Shown here piece by piece: positions 60,301 to 64,000 of a stretch of 64,000 nucleotides of DNA. The stretch spans positions 1,327,574 through 1,391,573 of the forward strand of contig CP038130.1 in assembly GCA_004519485.1 (NCBI GenBank). Reading direction: 5' to 3'. The notes beneath the pieces were generated by a model. The model had not been told where the DNA came from and made no database searches. It was given only the letters and a program-made list of their open reading frames with translations. The stretch's first letter is position 1, and each line of letters starts with the position of its first letter. Made by a program: the position numbers and the translations under genes. The stretch comes from Nannochloropsis oceanica (lineage: Eukaryota; Sar; Eustigmatophyceae; Eustigmatales; Monodopsidaceae).

Positions 60301-62537
60301 GATAGGTCGTTGCTACAGCTGCCGCTTCTTTTCCGAGAGTCCTCTAGGTCAAAACTTCTACCCCCAAGCCCCAAAGACTTAAAATGAAGACAAGGAAGAA
60401 CCGCACGGCCAATCCGTAGGACGACACGTTGCACTTTCTCGTCACGCTTCCCTCCTTCCACTTCCTCCGTCCCTCCCTTCTTCACTGTCACCGCCACGTG
60501 GCCCCAAGCCGGCCGATGTCTCAAACATGCCTCCTCCAATCGCTCGACTCGCACGTTCCACAACCGTGTCAGCACGCCATATGCTATGCTGCCTTCTCCG
60601 CCCTCCGTCCCTCCCTCCCCTCCTCCAACCACATCCAAAAGATGGGACAGGACCTCAAGTCGCTGCGCCTCCGTGATATACGCCTCCCCTCCTTCTTTCT
60701 CCTTCCCCCCAGTCTCCATAAGGGAGGAGGAAGGAAGGAGGGAAGACATGCTGGAAGCTAAGCGCCGTCCCACCTTAATGATATCCCTTAACGGCGAAAC
60801 GCGCCGTCTTCTTATTTGAGGCGGAAGCGCAGCGAATGTCTGCAGCAGCAGCGAATACACCAGCGAAGGCAACCCCGGACACACGCCCCTCACGACCTCG
60901 CTCACTTCCTCCTCCTCCAGGCCCTTTACACGCACATACACCCACGGGCCCGCCAAAGCCGCCAAACCACCCAACAGCGGCTTCAGCGAGGAAGAGTCCG
61001 ACGTTGTCACGGTCCCGAACAACCGGAAATTCGCATGGGCCTGGATCGGGGTCGCTCGTCCAGGCAAGGTCAGCTGCCCCGTCTCTAATAGAGGGCTTAA
61101 GGCCGCCAGCACCTCTACAGGGGCCCGGTCAACGTCCTCGATGCACACCCATTGGCCTCGTTCTATTGCGAGGGTCAGGGGGCCTGCCCGCCAGAGAAAC
61201 TCACCCGGTGTCTCTCCACACACCACAGCACCAAGCAAGGCTTTCGCGTCTGCTTGGTCGTCTAAATGCATTTCGAGCATGTCCGCGTTGTTAGTGGCAT
61301 GAGCGAGGAAGCGGAGGAGGAGTGACTTCCCGCAGCCCCCGGGGCCGGCGAGGAGGAGCGGGCGAGGGGTACTGCTGCTGCTGCTGCTGCTGCTGCTGGC
61401 AGAGAGCTCAACGGCAAGGGCACGGCAGGCAGCACGAGTGGAAGGGGTAAGGATAAGACGTGGGTGGCCTTGTCGCTGGCGGCGCCTTGAGGACGAGAAC
61501 GAGGCGGAGAAAGGGAGGGAGGAGGGGCGCTTGGGGAGGAGGATGCCTTGGATATTGACTAGGCGGTCCTCGGCCAGAGGATGATAGTCGCGGGCGACAT
61601 CAAGAGAGACACTCTCTTCCGGTAACTCTTCTACTTCATTGTTTGAATCGGCGGGTAATGACAAGTCGAAAGAAGAGGGGGAAGGATGGCTTTGGTAGGG
61701 TGCTAGGGCGGTGCGAGCGCAGGCCTCTGCCTCAACCGTGCTGCTGCTGCTGCTGCTGCAGCTGCTGCCACAGTTGGTTTCAGAGGAGGAAGTGTAAAGG
61801 CCAAGAGCCTCGTAAAATGTTTGTGATTCCTTCTCGGAGAGGTGAGAAAGGAGGGCAATGCATTGAGCGGCCCAGAAAATAAGGCTCCGGTTGGTCGGGG
61901 TGGTGCCCGTCGTCGTGTCTGCTTTCGTGGCCGTGAGAAGCACAGCCCGCAAACGAGGCAGCAGGATGGCCTGTAGCGTCGCCATGTCCTCGTCAGTGTC
62001 GTTCTTGCTGCTGTTAGTGGGGAGGCAGGAAGAAATGCATGTGTGTAGCGCGGGTAGCACGCCCTCGAGCTCCAGGGGAGGCAGGCGACGGGGCTGGTGG
62101 CTGACGCCATGTAAGTAGTCATGGACGACCGGTCGCAGGTGCCGGCCCCGAGGGAGTAGACGCCCAAGGAGGAGAAGAAGACGTAGACGACGATTGCTTT
62201 GGTCGTCTTCTTCTACCTCCTGGTCAGCGGAGGCGGCAGTGTCGTGGTGAAAGGTGGAGACAAGCCAGGCCACCAGGTCCAGAAGGACTGGGCGGAACAG
62301 GGTTTCGATGCGTGGAGAGGCTTCGTCGTCCCGAAGCAGCAGCTCTCCCAAGGCCTCAGCGGCGATTGTTGCAGAGCGAGTTGTCTCTTGTCCTCCTCCT
62401 GGTTGTAGGGCCCGCGTCATAGCGGCACGCCAATATGCAGAGGCAGAGGGAGAGGAGGTCGACGACTCAAGAGTGCGTAAAAAGTGTTGGCAGGCTCTCC
62501 AGAAGGGCGATGCATGGGCTTTAGATGATGTGTCCAT
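42371..62537 (-). CDS. MDN1: Midasin (MDN1/Rea1), giant AAA+ ATPase of 60S ribosome assembly
   Basis: This gene fills a third of the window and encodes about 6,700 residues with no evident intron. Midasin is a dynein-like AAA+ machine that strips Ytm1 and Rsa4 from pre-60S particles in nucleolus and nucleoplasm. Walker A loops mark the AAA modules: GPGGCGKS near residue 396, GETGCGKT near 788, GPTSAGKT near 1268, GETGAGKT near 1598 and GSPGVGKS near 2182. AAA6 near 2562 is degenerate (SAGGGDG), as is common. A long helical linker, a Glu/Asp-rich region (about 45.5-43.3 kb) and a C-terminal VWA/MIDAS domain with DDSGSM (42967-42990) follow. Upstream frame and downstream frame differ by one base at a run of 12 G (plus-strand C, 45583-45594). 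The family block GTGMGQGQGKKDV lies just after it, so the two parts belong to one gene. The start ATG at 62537 is the first in frame. Confidence 0.93.
45583..45594 (-). other. 12-base G homopolymer at the MDN1 frame break
   Basis: On the coding strand the run of 12 G lies between LLSQGLCGDGK (upstream frame) and GMTFEDDVEGTGMG (downstream frame). Both are conserved in Midasin. The frames agree if the run is one base shorter or two longer. A sequencing or assembly error is the simplest explanation; a true allele, a tiny intron or ribosomal slippage are alternatives. Confidence 0.75.
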
Positions 62538-62914
62538 TGCCGTGGCCCTTTCTGGTAGGTTTCAACACTGTAGATAAATGCGTATAGTGTTGGTGGAAGG
62601 GTTGGTGGTAAATATTGGCGCATATGGCCAGACAGATACTAGCTATCCAACCATTAAAAAATGGAGGGGGAAACAACTCCCAAAAAGTGCCACAGGCCAC
62701 AAATCCATTCTACTCTTGAACGGTGCTCTTTACCTCGTGTCTGTGGATGTGCTTGGGTGAATGGAGCGTGGTACTTTGAGAGTTTGTGGTCACAAGCGTG
62801 GTGAGGTCGACTGGATGGTGGAGGCGGCGAAGCAAAGCAACGGACGCATCATGCTTTGACTTGTGGCTTACGCAATCTAATACAACCGTCGCACACACAC
62901 AGTGCTGCGTGGCC
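62538..62914. promoter_or_regulatory. Divergent promoter region between MDN1 and NAA35
   Basis: The start codons of MDN1 (-) and NAA35 (+) are separated by 377 bases. The gap is less GC-rich than the coding flanks. No TATA box was identified. Confidence 0.45.
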
Positions 62915-64000
62915 ATGGAGGCCGGGACGCAAGATATTGTGACGGACGGCAAAGGTAGCGGCAGCGGCAGCGCGGTTTGGAAAGACATCACAGAGGTACG
63001 TCTACGGTCACCATGCAGTAGCCTCCGATGTCTCTCAGCCGCGTGCACCACGCCCACGCATCGAGTGAAATCTCCTCCTCGATATGAACTGGATAGAAAA
63101 GGGTTTATTGTGACTGCTGACAGCGCCTTGCCGTTCTAGTTCTTTCTTCTCTCCCATGCGTCTTGCCCCTGACCATCCCCTCCTCCAACCCCATATCCCC
63201 TCGCCTACCCCTCCACTCCGATGAATAGGAATGCCGCGCTGCCGCCAGTTCGCTGGGTACGGGCGAAATGATTTGTGCGCCGTCCTTTTCCTTGTTCGAG
63301 TCGATGAGCGCCTTGGAACTGATGGACCCCAAGATGGACGAATCCTTGCTCGAGGTAGGGTGGAAGTATAGGGAGAAAGAGAGCGAATCCTTAGCAGTAA
63401 TGAGTGACCGCTGTAAAGACCCAGTGATTTCATTCATCCTACCTTTGAGCTAATTTGCCCACTTTGTACACTTGAACCAACACAGCCTGTGGAAGGCGTC
63501 TCCTCCCGCCTGGCCCGTGGGGAGCTGCCCATCCAAGTGTCTCTGACGCAGGCTGCCAGGATTGTTGGGGGCATGCTAGCGTACGAGGTAAGGGAAGAAG
63601 GAAGGGAAGGAGGAAGAGAGGGAAGGAGGGAGGGAGGGAGTGTGGCAAAAATTGTCTTGAGGTGCATGAGAAGCTATCAACAGCAGGAAGAAATCCCTGT
63701 GTAGGCTTGTTTGATGCTTATGTTCTTCATCTCCCTTCTCCACCACAGGTGGCATGGTACGAGGGCGCGAGTCTCCTCGACTCCCTTTTCCTCTGCCTCT
63801 ATCCGCACGGGGCCGCTATTCACGCCTTATGCTCGATGGTGGGGGTGAAGCGAGGGGAGCAGAAGGAGGAGGATGGGGAGGAGGAAGGAAAGAAGGGCAG
63901 TGGAGGGAACGGAGGAAACGGGGCAGGAGGGGGGCCGATCATGCGCGGTAAGATAGGAAAGGAAGAGAGAAGGAGGGAGGGAAGGAGCGAAGGAAGGAGC
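62915..64000 (+). CDS. NAA35: N-alpha-acetyltransferase 35, NatC auxiliary subunit (5' part)
   Basis: Exons 62915-62995, 63229-63354, 63486-63587 and 63749-63947 join in phase, and the gene runs off the window. NAA35 (MAK10) anchors the NatC complex, which acetylates N-terminal Met-hydrophobic starts, to the ribosome with NAA30 and NAA38. The family signature is clear: WKDITE at the start, FSLFESMSALELMDPKMDESLLE (human form AMSAIEMMDPKMD), the block LPIQVSLTQAARIVGGMLAYE, and VAWYEGASLLDSLFLCLYPH (human [21 protein letters not shown]). After this comes a Glu/Gly-rich insertion (about 63855-63930) not usual for the family. The last visible donor is GTAAGA at 63948. Introns are 131-233 bases. 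Confidence 0.88.

Noticed and set aside
1-64000. Search for tRNA, rRNA, snRNA, LTR or LINE elements
   Set aside because: No cloverleaf with A and B boxes, rRNA core, reverse transcriptase motif or long terminal direct repeat was recognised by eye. A covariance-model scan would be needed to exclude small RNAs.

Overview
The window is nuclear DNA of a compact, GC-rich eukaryote. Genes lie close together on both strands and have short GT-AG introns. The proteins are eukaryotic housekeeping types (Midasin, membrin, PPIL1, Yippee, NatC NAA35, methionine synthase reductase, folylpolyglutamate synthase). Many introns begin with GGGA repeats and end with CCCT repeats, and coding regions carry long Gln, Glu, Ser and Gly runs. 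This, with an mTERF protein that has a signal-like N-terminus, fits a photosynthetic stramenopile of the Nannochloropsis/Microchloropsis kind. That assignment is inference, not proof.

Layout. 1-1176 (+): C-terminal part of an ABCG-type transporter. 2049-2374: a foldback (MITE-like) element in a gene-poor stretch. 4818-6501 (+): four-exon secreted protein of unknown function. 7810-9894 (+): folylpolyglutamate/dihydrofolate synthase. 10331-11172 (-): membrin-type Golgi Qb-SNARE. 11522-14726 (+): mTERF-family protein. 15791-17536 (-): VTT/TVP38-type membrane protein. 18983-24812 (+): a 21-exon gene joining a GltS-like carrier to a TLDc domain. 25199-31015 (-): a 1938-residue low-complexity protein. 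31592-32828 (-): cyclophilin PPIL1 in seven exons. 33331-34650 (+): Yippee zinc protein with a long poly-Gln N-terminus. 35957-38323 (-): low-complexity protein with one membrane segment. 38864-41843 (-): methionine synthase reductase. 42371-62537 (-): Midasin (MDN1), about 20 kb and intron-free apart from a reading-frame break at a 12-base homopolymer. 62915-64000 (+): 5' part of NAA35/MAK10.

The genes do not form one pathway. FPGS and methionine synthase reductase both serve one-carbon metabolism but are 29 kb apart, which is probably chance. Three head-to-head pairs (membrin/mTERF, PPIL1/Yippee, MDN1/NAA35) have gaps of only 350-500 bases and may share promoters.

The most unusual item is the GltS-like/TLDc fusion. 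The second is the self-complementary architecture of the introns, which carry (GGGA)n just after the donor and (TCCC)n just before the acceptor. No retroelement, CRISPR array, tRNA or rRNA was recognised. Exon boundaries were placed by eye from splice consensus, reading phase and family conservation, and lack transcript support.
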